DNA of 14,647 nt, taken from assembly GCA_016200445.1 (NCBI GenBank), contig JACQEQ010000022.1, positions 1 to 14,647 on the forward strand. The letters run 5' to 3'. The notes under the pieces are model-generated. The model was not told where the DNA came from and ran no database searches. It worked only from the letters and a program-made list of their open reading frames with translations. Of this stretch, positions 1 to 6,344 are shown in pieces. The DNA is from Gammaproteobacteria bacterium (GTDB lineage Bacteria; Pseudomonadota; Gammaproteobacteria; SG8-11). Each line of letters opens with the position of its first letter. Position 1 is the stretch's first letter. The position numbers and the translations under genes are program-made.

Positions 1-53
1 CGCATGACCTGCCTCGAAAACAATGTTTGCATAACTATTTTAGTGCCGGTTCT

Positions 54-1334
54 TTACAACTTGGCGAACACCTGCTCCGCCGCCGCCAAGGTCGCGGCGA
101 TTTCTGCATCGCCATGCGCGCTCGATACAAAGCCGGCTTCAAACGCCGACGGCGCGAGATACACGCCCTGTTCCAGCATGCCGTGGTAGAACTTTTTGAA
201 CCGCTCTACATTGCACTGCGTCGCTTGCGCGTAATTGGTCACTTGCGCTTCGGTGGAGAAGAAAATACCGAACATGCCGCCCACCGTATTGGTGGTGAGC
301 GGAATTTTTGCCTGCTTCGCCTTTGCAACTAAGCCATCGGTAAGTTGTTGCGTGCGGGTCGTGAGCTTCTCGAAAAAGCCGGGTTTGGAAATGATATTCA
401 GCATCGCCAGCCCCGCCGCCATCGATACCGGATTACCCGACAGCGTGCCGGCCTGATACACCGGACCGAGCGGCGCGATTTTTTCCATAATGGCGCGCTT
501 GCCGCCGAAGGCGCCGACCGGCAAACCGCCGCCGATGACTTTGCCCAGCGTGGTGAGGTCGGGTTTCACTTTATATAAAGCCTGCGCGCCGCCGAGCGCA
601 ACGCGGAACCCGGTCATGACTTCATCGAAAATCAGCACTGCGCCGTATTCGTCGCACACGGCACGCAAGCCGTGCAAAAATCCCGGCGTCGGCGGGATGC
701 AATTCATGTTGCCCGCTACCGGTTCAACAATAATGCAGGCGATCTGGCGGCCAACCTGGGCGAACACTTCGCGCACTTGCGCAAGATTGTTGTACTCGAC
801 GGTAAGCGTGTGCTCGGCCAGCGCAACCGGCACACCCGGCGAGGTCGGCACACCCAAGGTCAACGCGCCGGAACCGGCCTTGACTAATAACGAATCGGAA
901 TGGCCGTGGTAGCACCCTTCGAATTTTAAAATCTTGTCGCGCCCGGTGTAACCGCGTGCCAGACGAATCGCGCTCATGGTCGCTTCGGTGCCGGAGCTTA
1001 CCATGCGCACCATCTCCATCGACGGCACCAGCTCGCACACCTTGTCCGCCATCTGCGTTTCGATTTTGGTTGGCGCACCGAAGCCCAAGCCGCGCGCAAT
1101 CGCTTCGCGCACCGCGTGCAAAACTTCTGGGTGCGCGTGACCCGCGATCATCGGCCCCCACGAGCCGACGTAGTCTACGTAACGTTTGCCGTCTTCATCG
1201 TAAAGATAAGCGCCTTCACCGCGCGCGAAAAATATCGGGTCGCCACCGACACCGCGAAACGCGCGTACCGGCGAATTCACGCCGCCGGGGATGTGGTGTT
1301 GGGCTTGAACGAAGAGGTCGTGGGATTGGGTCAT
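54..1334 (-). CDS. hemL: Glutamate-1-semialdehyde 2,1-aminomutase
   Basis: HemL is a cytosolic PLP enzyme that converts glutamate-1-semialdehyde to 5-aminolevulinate, the committed precursor of haem and other tetrapyrroles in the C5 pathway. The 426-residue product has the usual full family length. It starts with the family-typical HIPGGVNSPVRAF stretch (about residues 14-26), has the PLP phosphate region SSGTEA (113-118), the cofactor Asp in FDEVMTGFR (236-244), and the Schiff-base lysine K265 in TTLGKVIGGGLP, the same number as in E. coli HemL. The start is supported by AAGGAAA a few bases upstream. It is the last gene of the hemJ-thiD-thiE-hemL run, 27 bp after thiE, so it is probably co-transcribed. 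Nothing appears missing. The 53 bases between its stop and the window edge show no feature. Confidence 0.98.
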   Translation of the reverse strand: MTQSHDLFVQAQHHIPGGVNSPVRAFRGVGGDPIFFARGEGAYLYDEDGKRYVDYVGSWGPMIAGHAHPEVLHAVREAIARGLGFGAPTKIETQMADKVCELVPSMEMVRMVSSGTEATMSAIRLARGYTGRDKILKFEGCYHGHSDSLLVKAGSGALTLGVPTSPGVPVALAEHTLTVEYNNLAQVREVFAQVGRQIACIIVEPVAGNMNCIPPTPGFLHGLRAVCDEYGAVLIFDEVMTGFRVALGGAQALYKVKPDLTTLGKVIGGGLPVGAFGGKRAIMEKIAPLGPVYQAGTLSGNPVSMAAGLAMLNIISKPGFFEKLTTRTQQLTDGLVAKAKQAKIPLTTNTVGGMFGIFFSTEAQVTNYAQATQCNVERFKKFYHGMLEQGVYLAPSAFEAGFVSSAHGDAEIAATLAAAEQVFAKL

Positions 1335-1361
1335 GACTGTTTCCTTGAAAAATCGAAATTG

Positions 1362-2036
1362 CTAAATGACAAACGTCTTCCCGGCCGCAGCAAACAAATG
1401 CGCGTATTTTTGCGCCGCACTGCGCACATCGGGCTGGCCGAATACGCCATGGCAAGCGGCGATTAAATTCGCGCCTGATTGCACGATGGGCCGGCCATTT
1501 TCCGGCGTGATGCCGCCAATGGCAACCATCGGGATGTGCAAATGCTTCTTGGCTTCTTGCAATAAATCGATGGTTGCGCGCACCGTGCCGCTTTTGGTCG
1601 CTGTCGGATGAAAGCTGCCAAACGCCACATAGTCGGCACCGGCGTGTTGCGCCCGCAGCGCAGGTGGAAACTCGTTGTAACACGACACGCCGATAATCGC
1701 GTGCTCGCCCAACAGTGCGCGTGCCGCGTGCACTTGCATATCCGCCGCACCCAAATGCACGCCTTGTGCGCTCACCTGACGCGCAAGCTCAACGTAATCG
1801 TTGATGATGAGAGGGATGCGGTGTACGCCACACACGTCGCGCAACAGAAGCGCTTCGCGCAAGCGTTGCGTTGCATCGGCAGTTTTGTTGCGGTATTGAA
1901 TCATCACCGCGCCGCCTTCGATCACCTTGGCAACCAGCTCAGACAAGCGCTCTTCCGGCGTGAGTTGTGCGTCGGTAATGGCGTACAAACCGTGCGCCGG
2001 TAACCACTTATTCGTCGGTTTTGAAGGTTTCGTCAT
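1362..2036 (-). CDS. thiE: Thiamine-phosphate synthase
   Basis: ThiE joins HMP pyrophosphate to the thiazole phosphate to give thiamine monophosphate in the cytosol. The 224-residue product is a TIM-barrel of usual length and has the family signatures in order: GLYAITD near the N-terminus, VMIQYRNK (pyrophosphate/substrate strand), LIINDYVELA, GVHLGAADM, IIGVSCYN, ADYVAFGSFHPTATK, and the C-terminal phosphate-binding VAIGGITPENG. The start codon lies inside the end of thiD (29-bp overlap in another frame), which suggests translational coupling. The first 12 residues before LPAHGLYAITD are poorly conserved in the family, so a slightly later start cannot be excluded. Its substrate comes from ThiD, encoded immediately upstream. 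Confidence 0.96.
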   Translation of the reverse strand: MTKPSKPTNKWLPAHGLYAITDAQLTPEERLSELVAKVIEGGAVMIQYRNKTADATQRLREALLLRDVCGVHRIPLIINDYVELARQVSAQGVHLGAADMQVHAARALLGEHAIIGVSCYNEFPPALRAQHAGADYVAFGSFHPTATKSGTVRATIDLLQEAKKHLHIPMVAIGGITPENGRPIVQSGANLIAACHGVFGQPDVRSAAQKYAHLFAAAGKTFVI

Positions 2037-2844
2037 CTGACTCGCTGCCCTGCGCCCAAAATAACCGGTTGGGCAAGCGCTGCCCCATGCCGATACGGTA
2101 TCCCTGTTTTAATGCTTCGTGCGCGTATTCCTGCGCCTCACGCACTGCGGTGTGCGGCTCCATACCCTGTGCAAATAATCCGGCAATGGCCGAAGCCAAG
2201 GTGCAACCGGAACCGTGATAACTGCCTTCCAGCCGCTCCCAATGAAAATCATCCATACGCCGGAAATTATTGTAAAGAACATTCACGACATCAGGCGTAT
2301 TTTCGTGCGTGCCGGTCACCAGCAAATATTCACAACCGGACTCCAGCAGCTCGTGCGCGCAGGCGTCCAAATTGTCACCGTCGGGCGCGAAAGTGCGCAA
2401 CTCCACGCTGTTAGGCGTGAGCAAGGTAGTCAGCGGGAACAGCAATTCCATCATCGCGTCGATGATTTCTTCGCTTGCAAGTTCGGTCGCACCGCTGCCA
2501 CTGGCAATCACGGGGTCAAGCACCACCGGAATCTGCGGATAGTCCAACAAGATCGTGTGGATGACTTCCACGTTTTCAACACTGCCGACCATGCCGATTT
2601 TTATCGCCGCCACCGGCATGTCTTCCAAAATCGCGCGCGCCTGTTCCAACACCAGCATGGGATCAACCGCCACAAAGCGTTGCACATTGGCGGTATCTTG
2701 CACCGTAAGCGCAGTAATCACCGTGGTCGCGTGACAACCCATGCTCACAATCGCCTCGATATCGGCCTGAATACCGGCACCGCCGCTGGGGTCATGGCCG
2801 GCAAAAACTAATACGACAGGAACCGTGGCTGCTAAGTCGGTCAT
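2008..2844 (-). CDS. thiD: Hydroxymethylpyrimidine/phosphomethylpyrimidine kinase
   Basis: ThiD is a ribokinase-fold kinase that phosphorylates HMP and then HMP-phosphate, giving the HMP pyrophosphate used by ThiE. The 278-residue product has the N-terminal substrate-binding motif FAGHDPSGGAGIQAD (about residues 14-28), the inner motif KIGMVGS, LDPVIASGSG, LLTPNSVE, LLVTGTH, and the ATP/anion-hole motif YHGSGCTLASAIA near residue 210. The C-terminal tail of about 30 acidic or polar residues is read while overlapping the thiE start. The gene lies 25 bp after hemJ with no room for a TPP riboswitch, so any thiamine control would have to act further upstream of hemJ. The order thiD-thiE-hemL is known from pseudomonads. 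Confidence 0.97.
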   Translation of the reverse strand: MTDLAATVPVVLVFAGHDPSGGAGIQADIEAIVSMGCHATTVITALTVQDTANVQRFVAVDPMLVLEQARAILEDMPVAAIKIGMVGSVENVEVIHTILLDYPQIPVVLDPVIASGSGATELASEEIIDAMMELLFPLTTLLTPNSVELRTFAPDGDNLDACAHELLESGCEYLLVTGTHENTPDVVNVLYNNFRRMDDFHWERLEGSYHGSGCTLASAIAGLFAQGMEPHTAVREAQEYAHEALKQGYRIGMGQRLPNRLFWAQGSESDDETFKTDE

Positions 2845-2869
2845 GGGGTTCTCTGAAAAATGTTTCGAA

Positions 2870-3292
2870 TCAAAATGGTTTCACAACCACCAGAATAACA
2901 ATGCCAAGCAGTAGCAGCACAGGAAATTCATTTAGCCAGCGGTAAAAAACGTGACCATGTCGATTGCTGTCATACTTGAAATCCTGCACCAATTTCCAGC
3001 AATACACATGATAGCCAATCAACACCGCCACCAACGCCAGTTTGGTATGCAACCACCCGGTTGCGCGATACGCCTCCCACGCATAGCCCAGCAGCAACCA
3101 CACGCCAAAAATCGCCGTGCCCACCGCACCCATGGTGGTGATGATAAACAACTTGCGCTCCATCACTTTGAAACGCTCTTTGCCGGGCGCATCGTCGCAA
3201 GCGGCGTGATACACAAACAAACGCGGCAGATAAAACAAACCCGCAAACCACGTCACCATAAAGATGATGTGCCAGGCTTTGATCCAGGGCAT
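2870..3292 (-). CDS. hemJ: Protoporphyrinogen IX oxidase, HemJ type
   Basis: HemJ is an inner-membrane haem protein that oxidises protoporphyrinogen IX to protoporphyrin IX. It replaces HemY or HemG in many bacteria. The 140-residue product is full length with four hydrophobic segments. It opens with WHIIFMVTWFAGLFYLPRLF (conserved His8, and an Arg within the first helix end), then MERKL, a second span, WLHTKLALVAVLIGYH with conserved His and Lys, and ends in RWLNEFPVLLLL followed by a last span and KPF. The start has a good GGAG site seven bases upstream. It is the first gene of the minus-strand cluster feeding into thiD. Its first nine codons and leader lie in direct repeat A, and an identical 27-bp copy of those codons occurs again at 4110-4136. 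Confidence 0.95.
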   Translation of the reverse strand: MPWIKAWHIIFMVTWFAGLFYLPRLFVYHAACDDAPGKERFKVMERKLFIITTMGAVGTAIFGVWLLLGYAWEAYRATGWLHTKLALVAVLIGYHVYCWKLVQDFKYDSNRHGHVFYRWLNEFPVLLLLGIVILVVVKPF

Positions 3293-3354
3293 GTGGGGCT
3301 CCGTGCGATTAAATGCTGCACAGTGTGCGGGTTGAAACGGGTGGGGATCAAGTC
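3266..3354. repeat. Direct repeat A (hemJ 5' end and leader)
   Basis: This 89-bp segment matches 4110-4198 in the same orientation without gaps, with about 13 mismatches by hand (roughly 85% identity). The first 30 bases, covering hemJ codons 1-9, are identical. The rest carries the hemJ leader with its GGAG site, and GCACAGTGTGC (an 11-bp palindrome at 3318-3328). A TTTAAT stretch on the minus strand could act as a -10 box. Copies A and B bracket higBA, so this copy is one arm of the duplication flanking the inserted module. Confidence 0.9.
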
Positions 3355-3439
3355 GCTGGATAAACTTGGCCGTCAGACTTTGAGCCTACCAACAATCAAG
3401 CATCTGACAGCGCGCTGGCAACAAACCTCGGTTCCTGCT

Positions 3440-3718
3440 TCACGCACTCAACCGCACTTCGCTTTTAATAGTCTCGCCATACTCGTTCGACGCAACAGCA
3501 AGATCGTACTGACTTTGTAGATTCATCCAGAATTGCGGGTTGTTGCCAAAGTAGCGGCCCAAGCGCAAGGCGGTGTCTGCGGTGATTCCGCGCTTGCCGT
3601 TCATGATATCGACGATCCGCCCAGAATGGACAGACAACGCGAGGGCAAGTTGGTTGGCAGACAATTCGCGCGCCACCAATTCGCGCTTAAGTACTCGACC
3701 GGGATGAATTGCAAGCAT
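3440..3718 (-). CDS. higA: HigA-family antitoxin (XRE-type HTH)
   Basis: HigA neutralises the HigB ribonuclease and represses the operon by binding its promoter. The product is about 92 residues and starts with IHPGRVLKRELVARELSANQLA, the usual HigA/VapI opening. A helix-turn-helix runs over about residues 18-45 (SANQLALALSVHSGRIVDIM), followed by the family motif NGKRGITADTALRLGRYFGN and NPQFWMNLQSQYDL. I chose the ATG at 3718 because GAGG lies eight bases before it. The longer reading from a TTG at 3736 has no comparable site and adds six non-conserved residues. It lies 14 bp downstream of the higB stop, in the toxin-first order typical of higBA. It looks intact. Confidence 0.94.
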   Translation of the reverse strand: MLAIHPGRVLKRELVARELSANQLALALSVHSGRIVDIMNGKRGITADTALRLGRYFGNNPQFWMNLQSQYDLAVASNEYGETIKSEVRLSA

Positions 3719-3732
3719 CGCACGCACCTCTA

Positions 3733-4014
3733 TCAATGGTAATCAGTAATTTCGACGTCATAAGCATCGCCGTCGCGAAAACGGAAACACACGCGCCATG
3801 GTCCGTTGATGGTCATCGCCCATTGGCCTTTTCGGTCACCCTTCAACTTGTGCAATCCGAGACTCTTCAACGGACTCAGATCTTTCAGCGATGTGGCCGC
3901 GTTGAGCACCACAAGCAACTCCTGGGCAGTATCGGTTTCCATGCCACGAAACTTCGTGACGCGACCGTCTTCGTACAAGCGCTGCGAATCACGATTTGCC
4001 CATGACTTGATCAT
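3733..4014 (-). CDS. higB: HigB toxin, RelE-superfamily mRNA interferase
   Basis: HigB toxins cut mRNA on the ribosome and slow growth unless bound by HigA. The 93-residue product matches the HigB-1 pattern throughout: MIKSW at the start, a Leu/Lys-rich helix (LVVLNAATSLKDLSPLKSLGLHKLKGDRKGQ, written here as one region, about residues 35-65), then the core strands WAMTINGPWRVCFRFRDGD and the C-terminal YDVEITDYH. The conserved GDR-GQ, the Arg in WRVCF, and the last His, residues usual in the RelE-like active surface, are all present. It is the first gene of the pair and has only a weak ribosome-binding site (GTGAAAA). Overlapping ACGTA/TACGT palindromes directly upstream probably form the HigA operator. 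Confidence 0.95.
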   Translation of the reverse strand: MIKSWANRDSQRLYEDGRVTKFRGMETDTAQELLVVLNAATSLKDLSPLKSLGLHKLKGDRKGQWAMTINGPWRVCFRFRDGDAYDVEITDYH

Positions 4015-4046
4015 ACGTAATTTTCACTACGCGACACGTAGTACGT
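4014..4046 (-). promoter_or_regulatory. Candidate HigA operator upstream of higB
   Basis: Three palindromic elements crowd the bases just before the higB start. They are TACGTA (4014-4019), ACTACG-5 bp-CGTAGT (4026-4042, perfect 6-bp arms), and ACGTA-G-TACGT (4036-4046). Toxin-antitoxin operons of this family are repressed by antitoxin binding to inverted repeats in this position, so this is the best operator candidate. A promoter is less clear: a TTGAAC-like box on the minus strand lies around 4072-4077, but its -10 partner is poor. Confidence 0.5.
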
Positions 4047-4109
4047 CAATAGGTACTGATAACAAAAACCGGTTCAAAATGCACTAATATGGTGTCTGAC
4101 CCCAACAGC

Positions 4110-4198
4110 GATGTGCCAGGCTTTGATCCAGGGCATGTGAGACTCCGTGCGATTGAATGCCACACAGTGTGCAGGGTGGGGTGGGTAGGTATCAAGTC
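4110..4198. repeat. Direct repeat B (remnant hemJ start and leader)
   Basis: Second copy of the 89-bp repeat. Read on the minus strand it gives the leader with GGAG, then the nine hemJ codons MPWIKAWHI. After that the sequence diverges into about eleven unrelated codons and a stop, so it is a truncated hemJ start and not a gene. The sequence next to it on the insert side, ggtgtctgacccc at 4092-4104, resembles motifs I have seen at edges of repetitive elements in Proteobacteria. That resemblance is from memory and unverified. Confidence 0.88.
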
Positions 4199-4204
4199 TA
4201 TGTA

Positions 4205-4231
4205 GGAAAGCAGCATACCTGAGTACGCTGC
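4205..4231 (-). terminator. Possible rho-independent terminator after cynS
   Basis: On the minus strand, 70 bp past the cynS stop, GCAGCGTA and TATGCTGC form an 8-bp stem (one G-U pair) around a CTCAGG loop, followed by a short TTTCC. The U-tract is short, so strength is uncertain. It would separate cynS from the higBA-hemJ side. Confidence 0.45.
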
Positions 4232-4300
4232 CCCTTCAGCTGTATCGAAGAGTCTTCCGCTACATTATTTACATCTATCGGAACGGGACAGCAGCCTGAT

Positions 4301-4744
4301 TCAGTACACCTTGTATGGCAAGAACTTTCCGCTCATGACGATACGTACCCGATCACCTTTTGGATCAACTTCGCGTTGCAAGTCCATGCTGAAATCGATC
4401 GCGCTCATGATGCCGTCGCCGAATTCTTCGTGGATGAGCGCTTTGAAGGTAGTGCCGTAGACGTTGACGAGTTCGTAAAAACGGTAAATCAACGGATCGG
4501 ACGGCACTGCCGTGGGCAGCGAACCCTTGTATGGCACTTCTTGCAGCAACGCCGTCGCTTCTGCAGGTAGGCTCAATATCTCGCCCACGATAGCCGACTG
4601 CTTCTCGTTTAAAGTCATTTGGCCGAGTAAGGCAGCGGTCGTCCACTCTTTGCTACAACCTACTCTTTCCGCAATCTCCGCGTAGCTCAGTTTCTTGTTA
4701 CGCTTGGCAACAATGATCATTTCAGTGACTTCTGCACGTGTCAT
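4301..4744 (-). CDS. cynS: Cyanate hydratase (cyanase)
   Basis: Cyanase is a cytosolic decamer that uses bicarbonate to break down cyanate to ammonia and CO2. This detoxifies cyanate and can supply nitrogen. The 147-residue product has the N-terminal helical, HTH-like domain (KLSYAEIAERVGCSKEWTTAALLGQM) and the C-terminal catalytic domain. The three catalytic residues are present as R88 and E91 in YRFYELVNVYGTTFKALIHE and S114 in MSAIDFSMDL, an even offset of eight from E. coli R96, E99 and S122. The protein ends in the family-typical SGKFLPYKVY. The start is fixed by GGAGC nine bases upstream. No cynR, cynT carbonic anhydrase or cyanate transporter is next to it, so it stands alone between the higBA module and a hairpin-rich, element-like region, which hints at gain by transfer. 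Confidence 0.98.
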   Translation of the reverse strand: MTRAEVTEMIIVAKRNKKLSYAEIAERVGCSKEWTTAALLGQMTLNEKQSAIVGEILSLPAEATALLQEVPYKGSLPTAVPSDPLIYRFYELVNVYGTTFKALIHEEFGDGIMSAIDFSMDLQREVDPKGDRVRIVMSGKFLPYKVY

Positions 4745-5163
4745 GTTAAGTGCTCCTTTGCCTTAAAAGTTTCACTCAATCATCAGCACGATTCATTCCA
4801 AAAACGCGGATTTTGACTACCACACACTGTGGCCGTGCAGGCAAACGGCCCGCCGCCACTATTACCTCTGGCTCGCACCCGACCGGTGCATCCGTGCTTC
4901 GGCATGAGGCGCGTGAAAGCGACGCCCGGATAAATTTCCCCGCCCCAAGGGGCGGGGTATTGCGGCACTACTTCCCGCACGCTTCGCGGCTCACCTTCGT
5001 TTTACAGTGCCCTTCGGACACTGTCATTTCCGAACGCCGCAAGCGGCGGGGAATTCGACCCGGAGAGATTAAACAACACATCGTAATCGCGTCGATTACG
5101 CCGCCTCTTTTACCGCCTGCACTTGCAGAAGAATATGTTTTGGCATCCTGCGATATTTTCCGC
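4745..5163. other. Gene-free, hairpin-rich region between cynS and the CNB-rhodanese gene
   Basis: No convincing gene is present. The open frame across it on the plus strand continues antisense into the next gene and matches no family I know. From 4831 to 5048 it holds at least five perfect or near-perfect inverted repeats. They are GGCCGT/ACGGCC (4831-4850), GCACC/GGTGC (4875-4889), CCCCGCCCC-AA-GGGGCGGGG (4938-4957), ACAGTG/CACTGT (5004-5024) and CGCCGC-AA-GCGGCG (5035-5048), followed by GGGAATTC. This arrangement resembles the structured right end (omega-RNA region) of IS200/IS605/IS1341-type elements, but no tnpA or tnpB is visible. The cynS promoter must also lie at its left edge. Confidence 0.6.
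4938..4957. repeat. Perfect 9-bp GC hairpin
   Basis: CCCCGCCCC and GGGGCGGGG form a perfect inverted repeat around an AA loop, with T-rich sequence before it and TATT after it. It is too strong to be chance in this context. It could be a terminator-like stem, an extragenic palindrome, or a subterminal hairpin of a mobile element. Confidence 0.85.
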
Positions 5164-6255
5164 TTACTTAATCAACAACGAACTCGGCACATCCTGCAAA
5201 CCGTTTTTCAATACGCTGGATTTGAGGCCTTGATTGCTCAATAGAAAGGCAGCGGCGGAGCTGCGCCGGCCGGTGCTGCAATAGCACACGTAATAGGTGT
5301 TGGCATTTAGCTCACCGATACGCTGGCGCAGTTCGTTGAGCGGAATGTTCACGGCGTTGGGCAGGCGCGATTCTTTGAACTCCGACGGCACGCGCACATC
5401 CAGAAACACGGCGTCGTCGCTGAGCTTATCCAAGGCTGTGTGCAAATCGATACTTTCAAGCAGCGGCTCTTTTAGCAGGGCGATAAAATCTTTCTTCGCC
5501 AAACGCATCAAGCGGCCTTCGGAAATCATCACCACGTTGGCGTTGCGCGGCTTGTCGGAGATCAGCGCTTCTTCGCCGAACGCGACGCCGGCACCGATCT
5601 CGGCCAGCTCCACCGGCTTGCCCTTGCCCATCATCTGGCGCGTGACTTTGGCGCTGCCTTTGTCGATTAGATAAAAGTAGTCGCCGGGATCGCCCTGGCG
5701 GATCACCACGTCGCCGACCGTCACATCCAACGATTCCATGCGCTCGAATACTTTTTCAATGTTGGCCGCCGGGATGTTATTGAACGCAAGCGTGGAACGT
5801 AGCTTGGTACGCCAATCGCCCTCGCCTTTAATCACGGTTTTGGTCTTGGGCGATGCTTCCGCAGTGGCCATCTGGTCCCATGTCAACATCTGGTCAAACT
5901 GCTCCATGTCGATGCGAATGACTTCCACATCGCTCTTCGTCGTCGCAGTCCACTGATGCGGCTGTTTGTTATCGATGGGTAGCCAGGTCTCGCGCATACC
6001 CGCAGTGATGCGCTGCACCTGCGCGTTGGTGCGCGAACGCAACTCGATTTCACCGCTCAGCAAATACAGCAATTTACGGTCTCGGTCGCCTTCAGCGAAC
6101 AAACACACGCCCGGACCGATGCTCTCAACCGGTGTTTTAGCGGCTAATTCGCGAATGCGCGGTGCCGACAACGATCCTATCGGCTCCAGCCCTTGCAAGG
6201 TTTCGGCATCCACCAATTGCGGTTGCGCAGGGTTGTCGCTCATGGAGGAATTCAT
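5164..6255 (-). CDS. Double cyclic-nucleotide-binding-like and rhodanese domain protein
   Basis: The 363-residue soluble protein has three parts. A degenerate CNB-like domain (about 28-135) contains GVCLFAEGD and YLLSGEIEL but no clear phosphate-binding cassette. A second CNB domain (about 155-262) has VIRQGDPGDYFYLIDKGSAKV and a good cassette FGEEALISDKPRNANV with the expected Arg237. A C-terminal rhodanese domain (about 270-360) has FLDVRVPSEF and the active loop C326-STGRR, a plausible persulfide-forming cysteine. There is no HTH or kinase domain, so it is not a CRP-type regulator. A signalling role coupling nucleotide binding to sulfur chemistry is inference. The start at 6255 has only a weak ribosome-binding site, and a second Met lies four codons in. 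It is divergent from the FAD dehydrogenase gene, with an 89-bp shared upstream region. Confidence 0.9.
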   Translation of the reverse strand: MNSSMSDNPAQPQLVDAETLQGLEPIGSLSAPRIRELAAKTPVESIGPGVCLFAEGDRDRKLLYLLSGEIELRSRTNAQVQRITAGMRETWLPIDNKQPHQWTATTKSDVEVIRIDMEQFDQMLTWDQMATAEASPKTKTVIKGEGDWRTKLRSTLAFNNIPAANIEKVFERMESLDVTVGDVVIRQGDPGDYFYLIDKGSAKVTRQMMGKGKPVELAEIGAGVAFGEEALISDKPRNANVVMISEGRLMRLAKKDFIALLKEPLLESIDLHTALDKLSDDAVFLDVRVPSEFKESRLPNAVNIPLNELRQRIGELNANTYYVCYCSTGRRSSAAAFLLSNQGLKSSVLKNGLQDVPSSLLIK

Positions 6256-6344
6256 GGTGTGATGTCTTGAGCTTTCTCTGAATGGTAAACTGCATTACTT
6301 CATCGGTATGTACTGCCAACACTTTAACGATTACCGTTCACCTC

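Noticed and set aside
2215..2811. 198-codon plus-strand frame opposite thiD
   Set aside because: It is antisense to a fully conserved thiD, is rich in His/Arg in the way of shadow frames, and has no domain or ribosome-binding site.
2845..2869. TPP riboswitch before thiD
   Set aside because: Only 25 bp separate hemJ and thiD, far too short for the aptamer, and no thi-box sequence was seen in the hemJ leader.
2951..3520. 189-codon plus-strand frame opposite hemJ
   Set aside because: Shadow of hemJ and of repeat A, with no recognisable domain.
3266..4198. Integron cassette with attC sites around higBA
   Set aside because: TA pairs are common in integron cassettes, but the repeats contain hemJ codons and lack the paired GTTRRRY/RYYYAAC core sites and fold-back symmetry of attC.
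4750..5244. 164-codon plus-strand frame across the hairpin region
   Set aside because: Runs through the GC hairpins and then antisense into the CNB-rhodanese gene. No family features; I could not confirm that it is a remnant tnpB end.
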